DNA from: CAZXBB01 sp964638815
Lineage (GTDB): Bacteria > Planctomycetota > Phycisphaerae > Phycisphaerales > SM1A02
Assembly (NCBI GenBank): GCA_964638815.1
Contig: CAZXBB010000310.1
Coordinates: 1 to 17,609 of the forward strand
Reading direction: 5' to 3'
Length of the DNA: 17,609 bases
Below, piece by piece: positions 7,317-14,442 of this stretch (its first letter is position 1; every line of letters begins with the position of its first letter). The notes under the pieces were generated by a model, which worked only from the letters and a program-made list of their open reading frames with translations, searched no databases and was not told where the DNA came from. The translations under genes were made by a program, and so were the position numbers.

Positions 7317-8450
7317 CTACTTCTTGCGCTCGAACCGGCCGCGGGCGGCGGCGGCGGCGCGGACGTGGGTGAACAGCTTCCCGGCGATGCACTCGGCGTA
7401 GGCGCGCGAGCCCTTGTCCGTCACGTGCATCCCGTCGTAGAAGATCTCCGTCGTGTTGCGCCGCTCGGGGTATTCCTTCGCCATGTAGGCGACGAGGTCG
7501 ATCACGGGCACGTTCTCGGCGATGCCGACCGCGCGGATGACGTTGTTCAGCCGATCCTGCGCGCCGAGGTTGGCCCACTGCGGCGTGAGGTGGTTGGACG
7601 CGGTCGAGAGCGGCTGGGTCATGAGGACGGGCTGGATCCCGAGATCCCGGGCCATGCCCACGAACACCCGGAGGCGCTTCTCGAAGAGCTCGATCGGAGT
7701 GTGCGCCGCCCAGTGGATGCTGTTGCGGTCGCGCATCTCCTCGGCGTCGAGCTCCCGCACGCCGCTCTTCGAGAGCACCTTGCGGGCCGCCGCCGCGACG
7801 AAGCAGTGTCGCGAGACGAGCTGGCGCAGCCATCGCTGCACGTCCTTCGCCTTCATCGGGCGGCCCATGCGCGTGGCGTAGCTGCCGTGCCGGATGAGGA
7901 TGCCCATGTCGTTGGTCGCGTGCATGACGACGACGATGTCGGGCGCGTCTTCGACGACGTGGTTGAACAGCACGTTGATGGACTCGTGCAGCGTGTTGCC
8001 GGCCGCCGCCGCGTTGAGCGTATTCACGTGGAACCCGCGCTCCGCGAGGAGGTCCGACACGAGCGCGGGAAACCGCAGCTCCTCGCGCACCGCCGAGCAC
8101 TCGGTCGTCGAGCCGCCGAGGAACGCGACGATCGCGTCGGGGTCGTCGTACCGAGAGCTCGGCAGGATGTAGGAGCGATCGTCCGTCCGCAGCCGCACGC
8201 GCGGATCCTCGGGATCGATCATCGAGCGATCGATGACGTAATCGAGATTGCGGTGGTGGATGCCGAGCTTCACGAGCAAGTCGGCGGAGTCGCCGCGATA
8301 CGAGTTGTGCCACGTCAGCCGGAGCACGATCTCCGCGACGATCAGCGCGAACAGCAGCGCCAGGACCGCGGCGAAAAGCTTCGTCCGCAGGCGGCTTCGG
8401 CCCGCGCTGCGCCGGGCGGGTGCGGCGGTCTGTTCCTCGTTCGCGCTCAT
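7317..8450 (-). CDS. Membrane-anchored SGNH/GDSL hydrolase
   Basis: 377-aa protein with a short basic cytosolic tail, one membrane helix (about 25-44, LFAAVLALLFALIVAEIVL) and a periplasmic SGNH domain. Block I is the variant GGSTTE (112-117), block II is NAAAAGNT (146-153), block III is the clear HATND (177-181) and block V is DGMHVTDKG with D339 and H342 in normal DxxH spacing. All four elements of the fold's active site are therefore present. The likely reaction is ester hydrolysis or acyl transfer on the glycan. Fold and location are seen, substrate is not. The C-terminus is Ala/Arg-rich. The ATG at 8450 has GAGGAAG 10 nt upstream (8461-8467). It lies 43 bp after the GT gene and 12 bp before the flippase, in one operon. 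Confidence 0.87.
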   Translation of the reverse strand: MSANEEQTAAPARRSAGRSRLRTKLFAAVLALLFALIVAEIVLRLTWHNSYRGDSADLLVKLGIHHRNLDYVIDRSMIDPEDPRVRLRTDDRSYILPSSRYDDPDAIVAFLGGSTTECSAVREELRFPALVSDLLAERGFHVNTLNAAAAGNTLHESINVLFNHVVEDAPDIVVVMHATNDMGILIRHGSYATRMGRPMKAKDVQRWLRQLVSRHCFVAAAARKVLSKSGVRELDAEEMRDRNSIHWAAHTPIELFEKRLRVFVGMARDLGIQPVLMTQPLSTASNHLTPQWANLGAQDRLNNVIRAVGIAENVPVIDLVAYMAKEYPERRNTTEIFYDGMHVTDKGSRAYAECIAGKLFTHVRAAAAARGRFERKK

Positions 8451-8493
8451 GACTGTCGGTCTTCCTCGACCATTCCGGGCGTCGGATCCACCA

Positions 8494-9633
8494 CTATACG
8501 ACCGGTTCGCCCCGGGCGAGGAGCGCGTAGCGTTCCGCCCAGCGACGCGCGATCTCCCTCCAGTCGAACCGCGCGCGGACGACGGCCTCGCACCGGGCGG
8601 CCGCGTCCTCCCGCAGCGCGGCGTCGCCGAGCCACCGGTCGATCTCGCGCGCGAGCGACCCGACCTCGGTCGGCACGACCGCGCCGACCCGCCCCTCCGT
8701 GATCGCGTCGTGGAGATTGACCTGGTCGGACACGATGACCGGCGTGCCCGCCGCGAGCGCCTCCACGACGGCGACGCCGAAGTTCTCCTGGTAGCTCGGC
8801 AGCACGAAGAGGTCCGCGTCGACGAGGGCCGCGAGCTTGTCGCGACCGTGGAGCATGCCGGTGAAGAGCACGCGCTCGCCGACCCCGGCGTCGCGAGCCA
8901 TCGCTTCGACCTTCGCGCGGTACCCGCCCTCGTCGGGGCCCGCGATGACGAGCACGGCGTCCGGCGTCGCCAGCCGGGCGAATGCCGGGACGAGCAGGTC
9001 GAGCCCCTTCTTCGGATGGACCCGGCTCAGGAAGAGCAGCAGCGGCCGGTCGCCGACCGCCGGGTGGGTCTGCCGGAACGCACCGGGGCTCGGCCGCCCG
9101 GCGAAGGCGGCCAGATCGACGCCGTTGCCTTCAACGACGACGGGCGCGCGGAACCCGAGCGGTCGCACGAGATCGCGCTCGGTGGGCGTCATGAAGTGGA
9201 TCAGCGAACAACGGTCGAGGTCCCGCCGCAGCCGCAGCGCGATGTAGAGTCGCTTCTTGAGACGACCCTGGGCGAGACACCACGGGTCGAGCATGCCGCA
9301 CGGACGGAAGACGTGCGGCCTCCCGATCCGGCGGCACGCCACCGCCGCCCGGTGCAGCATGCCTTCCCAGATCGCGTGGATGTGACACACGTCGCACGCG
9401 GCGACCGCCGCGGCCAGGGCGTCGCCGGCGTGCGGCGCAGCGTCGAGCGCGGTGACCTTCGGCCCCGCCGCGCGGACCTCGGCGACCAGGCCGGGGTCCC
9501 GGGTGTTCTCCGTCCCGATGAGGACCGACACCTCGACGCCGGCGAGCGTCAGCGCTTCCGCCAGACCGGCGAGCGCGATCGCCGGGCCGCCGCTGACATG
9601 ATCGAGCGTCGGTATGACGTGGAGGACCTTCAC
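8494..9633 (-). CDS. Glycosyltransferase family 4 (GT-B fold), first gene of the operon
   Basis: 379-aa GT4 enzyme beginning MKVLHVIPTLDHVSGGPA. Visible elements are CHIHAIW (83-89), RPCGMLDPW (110-118), EGNGVDL (168-174), FLSRVHPKKGLDLL (201-214), AGPDEGG (231-237) and the EX7E pair E283-NFGVAVV-E291 followed by ALAAGTPVI. It shares long collinear blocks with the GT at 3168-4325, such as PSPGAFR..HP..GD.P, FLSR.H..KGL and RLKKR, so the two are paralogues. The GTG at 9633 is chosen over an in-frame TTG at 9651 because CGGAG lies 7 nt before it and the protein then begins at the conserved strand. Its upstream region is entirely copy B of the intergenic repeat, shared with a divergent GT gene. 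Confidence 0.92.
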   Translation of the reverse strand: MKVLHVIPTLDHVSGGPAIALAGLAEALTLAGVEVSVLIGTENTRDPGLVAEVRAAGPKVTALDAAPHAGDALAAAVAACDVCHIHAIWEGMLHRAAVACRRIGRPHVFRPCGMLDPWCLAQGRLKKRLYIALRLRRDLDRCSLIHFMTPTERDLVRPLGFRAPVVVEGNGVDLAAFAGRPSPGAFRQTHPAVGDRPLLLFLSRVHPKKGLDLLVPAFARLATPDAVLVIAGPDEGGYRAKVEAMARDAGVGERVLFTGMLHGRDKLAALVDADLFVLPSYQENFGVAVVEALAAGTPVIVSDQVNLHDAITEGRVGAVVPTEVGSLAREIDRWLGDAALREDAAARCEAVVRARFDWREIARRWAERYALLARGEPVV

Positions 9634-9640
9634 GGACGCA

Positions 9641-9644
9641 CTCC
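9641..9644 (-). promoter_or_regulatory. Ribosome binding site fixing the GTG start at 9633
   Basis: GGAG on the minus strand, 7 nt before the GTG. The alternative TTG at 9651 lies upstream of this site and would add six residues absent from the family's normal N-terminus. Confidence 0.65.
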
Positions 9645-9658
9645 GGGGCAAGGTAACC

Positions 9659-9895
9659 TAGCCCGCATGATGCATGAAGCGAACCGTCCGGCGGACGATC
9701 CGAACGCGTGGTCGCACGTTCGAGGCTTGATGTGGTGTCAAACACGTCGGCGCCTCGCCCGAGCGACCACGCGATCGGCTTGTCGCGCCGGTTTCGCATC
9801 GCACGTTCGTGGACCGGCGGGGAATCATCGTCTTACTCCGGGATTGGCTGTGCATTCCAGGACCCACCGGCTCGCTTCATGCATCATACGGGCTA
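9659..9895. repeat. Intergenic mosaic repeat, copy B, with 23-bp terminal inverted repeats
   Basis: Left end 9659-9681 and right end 9873-9895 are inverted copies (22 of 23), both containing GCATGATGCATGAA or its one-base variant and both bounded by TA. Read on the minus strand from the right end, the unit resembles copies A and C, including the block GCGACAAGCCGATCGCGTGG (9784-9765) and a tail hairpin (9742-9738 with 9730-9726, 7-nt loop). A second, oppositely oriented head then completes the left end. It fills essentially the entire gap between the divergent GT genes starting at 9633 and 9908. Confidence 0.88.
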
Positions 9896-9907
9896 ACATG
9901 GCGGCCG

Positions 9908-11035
9908 ATGACGGCCCGTGAGGACTTCGACGGTCGCGTGGGGCTGGTCCAGATGGCGCTGAGCGGATTCCGCGCGCCGGTCGTGGACGCGCTCGCGCCG
10001 GCCTGCGCGAACGGGCTATCGGTCTTCGCCGGCAAGCGGCGCGAGCACGAGCGTGTCGAGCGTCCGCTCGATCTGAAGCACGCGGAGTATGTCGAGGCCC
10101 ACAACCTCCACCTGCTCGGGGGTCCGGCCGCCCTGTGCTGGCAGCGGGGCCTCGAGAAGTGGCTCTGGGCGTGGGACCCCGACGTGCTCATCGCCGAGGC
10201 GAACCCGCGGTGGCTGAGCACGCGTCTCGCGGTGCGCTGGATGCACAGGCGGCGACGCCCCGTCCTCGGCTGGGGGCTCGGCACCCTCTCGATCGGCCAC
10301 CGCGGGCTGATGCCGCTTCGCCGCCTGGGCCGCGGGCCGTTCATACGTTCCTTCGATGGGATGATCGCGTACAGCTCGCAGGCCAGACGCGAGTACGAAG
10401 CGCTCGGCGTCCCCGCCGATCGCATCTGGGTCGCGCACAACGCGTGCACCCCGCGCCCGGCCGGACCGCCGCCCGCACGACCCGAGACGCGCGGCGGCGA
10501 GGCGACCGTGCTGTTCGTCGGCCGGCTGCTCCCCGGCAAACGCGTCGAGAACCTGATCCGGGCGTGCTCGACGCTGCGTGAATCGGCGCAGCCGCGGCTG
10601 CTGATCGTGGGCGACGGCCCGGAGCGCGAGCGGCTGGCGGACCTGGCGCGGACGATCTACCCCACGACGAAGTTCCTCGGGCCGAAGTTCGGCGCCGAGC
10701 TCGAGCCCGTCTTCCGCGCCGCCGATCTCTTCGTCCTGCCCGGACTGGGCGGCCTCGCCGTCCAGGAGGCGATGGCGAACGGGCTCCCGGTCATCGTCGC
10801 CGAGGGCGACGGCACGCAGCTCGACCTGGTCACCGGGCGCAACGGCTGGCACGTGCCGCCCCGCGACGTCGAGACGCTGTGCGCGACGCTCGACGAGGCG
10901 CTGTCCGACATGACGCGACTGCGTCGCATGGGCGCCGAGTCCTATCGCGTGGTCGCGGAGGAGATCAACATCGCGACGATGGTCGAGAAGATCGTGCGCG
11001 CGCTCAATGCGATCCGCGACGTGCGTCGCGGCTGA
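9908..11035 (+). CDS. Glycosyltransferase with GT4-like donor domain
   Basis: 375-aa GT-B enzyme. The N-terminal domain (VGLVQMALSGFRAPVVDALA) is unlike the two other GTs here. The C-terminal donor domain is clear: VLFVGRLLPGKRVENLI (201-217), LLIVGDGPERERL (231-243), KFLGPKFGAEL, then DLFVLPGLGGLAVQEAMANGLPVI. E287 is the second Glu of the EX7E motif, but the first position (279) is Gly, so this is a variant donor site. It probably adds one sugar of the repeat unit; donor unknown. The start is the ATG at 9908, only 12 bp after the repeat's right end. A GTG at 9938 (before GLVQ) is a possible alternative, and no strong ribosome binding site precedes either. It is convergent with the dehydrogenase, with an 11-bp gap and no room for a separate terminator. 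Confidence 0.88.
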   Translation: MTAREDFDGRVGLVQMALSGFRAPVVDALAPACANGLSVFAGKRREHERVERPLDLKHAEYVEAHNLHLLGGPAALCWQRGLEKWLWAWDPDVLIAEANPRWLSTRLAVRWMHRRRRPVLGWGLGTLSIGHRGLMPLRRLGRGPFIRSFDGMIAYSSQARREYEALGVPADRIWVAHNACTPRPAGPPPARPETRGGEATVLFVGRLLPGKRVENLIRACSTLRESAQPRLLIVGDGPERERLADLARTIYPTTKFLGPKFGAELEPVFRAADLFVLPGLGGLAVQEAMANGLPVIVAEGDGTQLDLVTGRNGWHVPPRDVETLCATLDEALSDMTRLRRMGAESYRVVAEEINIATMVEKIVRALNAIRDVRRG

Positions 11036-11046
11036 GCCGGTTCGCG

Positions 11047-12252
11047 TCAGACCTGCCGGATCCCGCACGCGTCGATGACGACCTTGCCTTCCAGCGTACC
11101 GGCCGGGATGCCCCGGAACTCGCGGTGCCCCACGAGGAACACGACGATGTCAGCGTCCCGCAACGCCGCGTCGAGCGAGACCAGCGCGAACTCGGGATGC
11201 TTCTCCAGGTTGGGCTCGACCACGCGCAACTCGGCGAAGTCGGCGGCGGCGAGGGTCCGCACGACGGCCACCGACGGCGACTCGCGCAGGTCATCGATGT
11301 CCGGCTTGTAGGCCAGGCCGAGACACGCGATGCGCGGCCGCCCGAACGCGGCTGCGGCGGCTTGCACCTGCGCGACGACCCAGCCCGGCTTGGCGTCGTT
11401 GACGTCGCGCGCGGCGTGGATGAGCTTCGTCACCTCCGGCGCGACGTGCACGAGGAACCACGGATCGACGGCGATGCAGTGCCCGCCCACCCCCGGCCCG
11501 GGCGAGAGGATGTTCACGCGCGGGTGATGGTTGGCGAGGCGGATCAGCTCCCACACGTCGAGCCCGATCCGGTCGGCGACGAGCGAAAGCTCGTTCGCGA
11601 AGGCGATGTTGACGTCGCGGTAGGCGTTCTCGACGAGCTTCGCCGTCTCGGCCGTCTTCGCGTCCGTCAGGAGAAGCGCGCCCGACACGAACGTGCGGTA
11701 GAAGTCCGCCGCCGCGGCCGTGGACGCGTCGTCGATGCCGCCCACGATGCGGTCGTTCTCGACCACCTCGCGCAGGATCTGGCCGGGCAGGACCCGCTCC
11801 GGCGCGTGCGCCACCCGGATGGCCGGGGGCTTCAGGCCGGTGCGCGCGGCGATGATCTCCGCGACGCGCTCGGTCGTGCCGGGCGGGCTCGTGGACTCGA
11901 GGATCACGAGGTTGCCCTCGCGCACCACGGCGCACAGGGACTCCGTCGCCTTCTCGACGTAGGTGATGTCGGGCGCGCGGTCCGGCCCCAGAGGCGTGGG
12001 CACGCAGATCATGAAGACGTCCGCCGCGGTCGGCTCGGTCCGCGCGGTGAGCCTGCCGGATCCGACCGCGCCGCGCACGAGGATGTCGAGCTCGGGCTCG
12101 ACGATGTGCGTGTCGCCGCTGTTGACGACTTTGACCACGTCCGCATTGACATCGACGCCCAGGATGCGGTACCCGCGCGAGGCCAGCACCGCGGCCGTCG
12201 GCAGGCCGATGTACCCGAGCCCGAGCACGCAAACGGTCTGGTTCGGAATCAT
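11047..12252 (-). CDS. wecC: UDP-N-acetyl-D-mannosamine dehydrogenase
   Basis: 401-aa NAD-dependent enzyme of the UDP-glucose/GDP-mannose dehydrogenase family. It oxidises a UDP-linked amino sugar twice to the uronic acid (UDP-ManNAc to UDP-ManNAcA in WecC). Seen: Rossmann motif GLGYIG (11-16), HIVEPELD (49-56), CVPTP (83-87), ESTSPPG (119-125), PERVLPGQ (151-158), the catalytic region TAETAKLVENAYRDVNIAFA (200-219), WELIRLANHHPRVNI (234-248) and catalytic C259 in GPGVGGHCIAVDPWF. HIVEPELD, PERVLPGQ and GHCIAVDPWF are characteristic of the WecC branch rather than Ugd, so the call is specific, though other UDP-HexNAc substrates (for example WbpO/WbpA types) remain possible. The cognate 2-epimerase (wecB) is not in the window. 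The ATG at 12252 lies at the conserved strand; 58 bp separate it from the divergent methyltransferase. Confidence 0.92.
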   Translation of the reverse strand: MIPNQTVCVLGLGYIGLPTAAVLASRGYRILGVDVNADVVKVVNSGDTHIVEPELDILVRGAVGSGRLTARTEPTAADVFMICVPTPLGPDRAPDITYVEKATESLCAVVREGNLVILESTSPPGTTERVAEIIAARTGLKPPAIRVAHAPERVLPGQILREVVENDRIVGGIDDASTAAAADFYRTFVSGALLLTDAKTAETAKLVENAYRDVNIAFANELSLVADRIGLDVWELIRLANHHPRVNILSPGPGVGGHCIAVDPWFLVHVAPEVTKLIHAARDVNDAKPGWVVAQVQAAAAAFGRPRIACLGLAYKPDIDDLRESPSVAVVRTLAAADFAELRVVEPNLEKHPEFALVSLDAALRDADIVVFLVGHREFRGIPAGTLEGKVVIDACGIRQV

Positions 12253-12310
12253 GGCGGCAGAGGATACAGCGTCATCGCGGGCGGTGCACCGCTCTGCTAC
12301 CCTTCGGCGC

Positions 12311-13237
12311 ATGTCCGGATCGCTCGATGCGCTGGCAGGCTGGGTCAGGCGACGCCCGATCGCGCTGCGCTGCGCACGGGCGGCCGTTCGACTCATTCCC
12401 GACGTCCCGTGGACGCGCCGGTTCGAGGAGATCGGCCCGGTGCGCTTCCGCCTGCGGCAGCAGCGGTGGTACCTCTGGGAGCCCTTCGCGAAGAGCGACC
12501 GGTTCATGCTGGGCGTCTTCACGCGCATCGTCCGACCGGGCGACGTCGTGTACGACGTCGGCGCGAACATCGGCATCTACGTCCGGATCCTGTCGCAGTG
12601 GTTCGGCGCCTCGCGCGTCCTCGCCTTCGAACCGATGACCCGGAACATCGAGCTCCTCCGGCAGAACGTGGAGCTGGGCAATCTCGGCGAGCGGGTCGAG
12701 ATCTTTCCCCTCGCCCTCGGCGACACCGACGGCGAGGAGGATCTCCAGATCGACGACGTGCGCTCGTCCACCGCCGCGCTCGACCGAGTGACCGGCGGTG
12801 AAGCGTCGGCTGGCCGCAGGCACTTCGATCTCGCGCCGGCCACTGAGCGCGTCATGGTGGCCCGCCTGGACACGCTGCACGCCGGACGCGACCTCCCCGC
12901 CCCGGACGTCCTGAAGATCGACGTCGAGGGCGCCGAGGCGCTCGTCGTGGCCGGGGCGCGGGAGACGCTGTCGAAGCACCGGCCGCGTCTCGCCGTGGCG
13001 ACGCACGGCCCGGACCGGGCCGCGGAGACGATCGCGGCGCTCGAGACGCTGGGGTACTTCTGCTACGGGTTCGTCGCGCGCGGGGGGCAGCGTGCCTATG
13101 CGCGCGTGCACGCCGCGGACGGCGGCCTGCTCGCCAACAACAACTTCATCGCATCCACGATCGAGGACGACGTCCGTGACCCGATCGAGCCGTGCACCGC
13201 GGCGCAGTGCCGGCGGCGCGACGACCGCGAACGTTGA
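12311..13237 (+). CDS. FkbM-family SAM-dependent methyltransferase
   Basis: 308-aa enzyme. An N-terminal extension of about 70 residues (basic, with WEPFAKSDRFMLGVF) precedes a Rossmann methyltransferase core: SAM motif VVYDVGANIGIYVRIL (79-94), the acidic ribose-binding AFEP (105-108) followed by NIELLRQNVELGN, and the FkbM hallmark VLKIDVEGAEALVVAGA (200-216). FkbM proteins usually O-methylate sugars or small molecules; in this locus a sugar hydroxyl is the likely target (inferred). The ATG at 12311 is supported by the divergent 58-bp gap to the dehydrogenase. The C-terminal ~25 residues are charged and Arg-rich. It ends beside a hairpin shared with the convergent Mrp gene. Confidence 0.9.
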   Translation: MSGSLDALAGWVRRRPIALRCARAAVRLIPDVPWTRRFEEIGPVRFRLRQQRWYLWEPFAKSDRFMLGVFTRIVRPGDVVYDVGANIGIYVRILSQWFGASRVLAFEPMTRNIELLRQNVELGNLGERVEIFPLALGDTDGEEDLQIDDVRSSTAALDRVTGGEASAGRRHFDLAPATERVMVARLDTLHAGRDLPAPDVLKIDVEGAEALVVAGARETLSKHRPRLAVATHGPDRAAETIAALETLGYFCYGFVARGGQRAYARVHAADGGLLANNNFIASTIEDDVRDPIEPCTAAQCRRRDDRER

Positions 13238-13281
13238 GACCCGGGGCTGTCGTCCCGCTCGACGCGGGAGTGATCCGGGTC
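13238..13281. terminator. Nested hairpin between convergent genes, possible bidirectional terminator
   Basis: Outer stem GACCCGG (13238-13244) pairs with CCGGGTC (13275-13281), and inner stem TCCCGC (13253-13258) with GCGGGA (13264-13269) around the loop TCGAC. It begins right after the methyltransferase stop and overlaps the Mrp stop. There is no T-tract, so termination is inferred from position and structure only. Confidence 0.5.
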
Positions 13282-14380
13282 AGGTCACCGACAGGGTCGG
13301 CTGCACCAGCTTCCCCGACATCGAGGCGATCGAGACCTGGGCGGCGAGGTTCCCCACCATGCGGTCGAAGGCGTTGCCGAGCGCCTCGTTGGCTTCCCAG
13401 TTCGCGGTCGGGTTGCCGAGGTCGCAGTTCTCGCGCAGGTCCATGTGGATCGGGATCGCGCCGAGGAACGGGATCTGCATGGCCTGGGCCATCGTCTCCG
13501 CGCCGCCGCGGCCGAAGATGTCGTAGCTCTTTCCGTCGTCGGCGATGAAGTAGCTCATGTTCTCGACCGCGCCGAGGATCTCGACGCCGAGCTGCTGGAA
13601 CATGCGCACCGCGCGGCGCGCGTCGTCCTGGGCGACCTTCTGCGGCGTGCACACGATGACGGCGCCCGTGAGCGGGAGGAGCTGGGCGAGGGTCAACGGC
13701 ACGTCACCGGTGCCGGGGGGGAGATCGACGATCAGGTAGTCGAGCTCGCCCCAGTCGGTCTGGGTCGCGAGCTGCTTGAACGCGCCGTGGGCCATCGGGC
13801 CGCGCCAGATGAGCGCCTTCTCCGGATCGACGAGCTTGCCGATCGTCATCGCCTTGATGCCGTGCACCTCGAACGGGACGAGCATGTTGCCGCTCATCCG
13901 GCCCTGCTCGGCGTCGAGCCCGAGCATCGTCGTCAGCGATGGGCCGTAGATATCGCCGTCGAGCAGCCCCGTCTTCGCCCCGTGCCGGGCGAGGCCGACG
14001 GCGAGGTTCACGGCGATCGTGGACTTGCCGACTCCGCCCTTCCCCGCCCCCACCGCGATGACGTGCCTGACGAGCGGAAGCGGGCTGGGGTCGTCGCGCA
14101 GCTTCTCGTTCGGACGCCGGACATCGGCCGTGAACTCGACATCGACGCGGGCGAGCGTCGCCCCGGCCTCCGCCGCCTTCGCCTTCACCGCCGCCTCGAT
14201 GTCGTCGCGGATCCGGTCCTTCATCGGGCACGCCGGGGTCGTCAGCTCGATGCCGATGACGACCTGGTCGCTCTCCACGCGGATGTCCCTGACCATGCCG
14301 AGCGTCACAAGGTCCTTGTGGAGGTCGGGGTCATCGACGGTCCTGAGAGCGTCGCGGACCTGCTCGACGGTGAGGGGCAT
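13280..14380 (-). CDS. mrp: Mrp/ApbC-family Fe-S cluster carrier ATPase
   Basis: 366-aa cytosolic P-loop ATPase expected to bind and pass Fe-S clusters to apoproteins. The N-terminal MIP18/DUF59 domain (about 1-90) retains the TTPACPMKD motif with C51. The ParA-like domain has the deviant Walker A GKGGVGKST (113-121), DGDIYGPS (141-148), IWRGPM (191-196), DLPPGTGD (219-226) and VENMSYF (272-278). In the canonical protein the last is followed by a CxxC pair that bridges the cluster at the dimer interface; here it reads IADDGKSYDIFGRGG with no cysteine. The ATG at 14380 has GGAG 8 nt upstream (14389-14392). It is unrelated in function to the glycan genes, marks the edge of the polysaccharide locus and is convergent with the methyltransferase. 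Confidence 0.93.
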   Translation of the reverse strand: MPLTVEQVRDALRTVDDPDLHKDLVTLGMVRDIRVESDQVVIGIELTTPACPMKDRIRDDIEAAVKAKAAEAGATLARVDVEFTADVRRPNEKLRDDPSPLPLVRHVIAVGAGKGGVGKSTIAVNLAVGLARHGAKTGLLDGDIYGPSLTTMLGLDAEQGRMSGNMLVPFEVHGIKAMTIGKLVDPEKALIWRGPMAHGAFKQLATQTDWGELDYLIVDLPPGTGDVPLTLAQLLPLTGAVIVCTPQKVAQDDARRAVRMFQQLGVEILGAVENMSYFIADDGKSYDIFGRGGAETMAQAMQIPFLGAIPIHMDLRENCDLGNPTANWEANEALGNAFDRMVGNLAAQVSIASMSGKLVQPTLSVT

Positions 14381-14442
14381 GCTCGTGGCTCCGGCTGAGT
14401 TCGCGGGGATGAATGACGACGCGGAATCGAATACTAGCGCCC

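Noticed and set aside
5733..8702. 989-codon plus-strand open frame
   Set aside because: Antisense to the flippase and SGNH genes; its composition (R, E, D, H, Q runs) is that of a GC-rich complement frame, with no recognisable domain.
9634..9651. TTG start at 9651 for the minus-strand GT
   Set aside because: The GTG at 9633 has a well-placed GGAG and matches the family N-terminus.
12253..12310. Promoter pair in the 58-bp gap between wecC and the FkbM gene
   Set aside because: A TATCCT-like -10 is present on the minus strand, but no matching -35 was found and no clear motif is seen on the plus strand; too weak to list.
10879..12801. 640-codon plus-strand open frame
   Set aside because: Shadow of wecC (antisense) and out of frame with the FkbM gene; no protein-like features.
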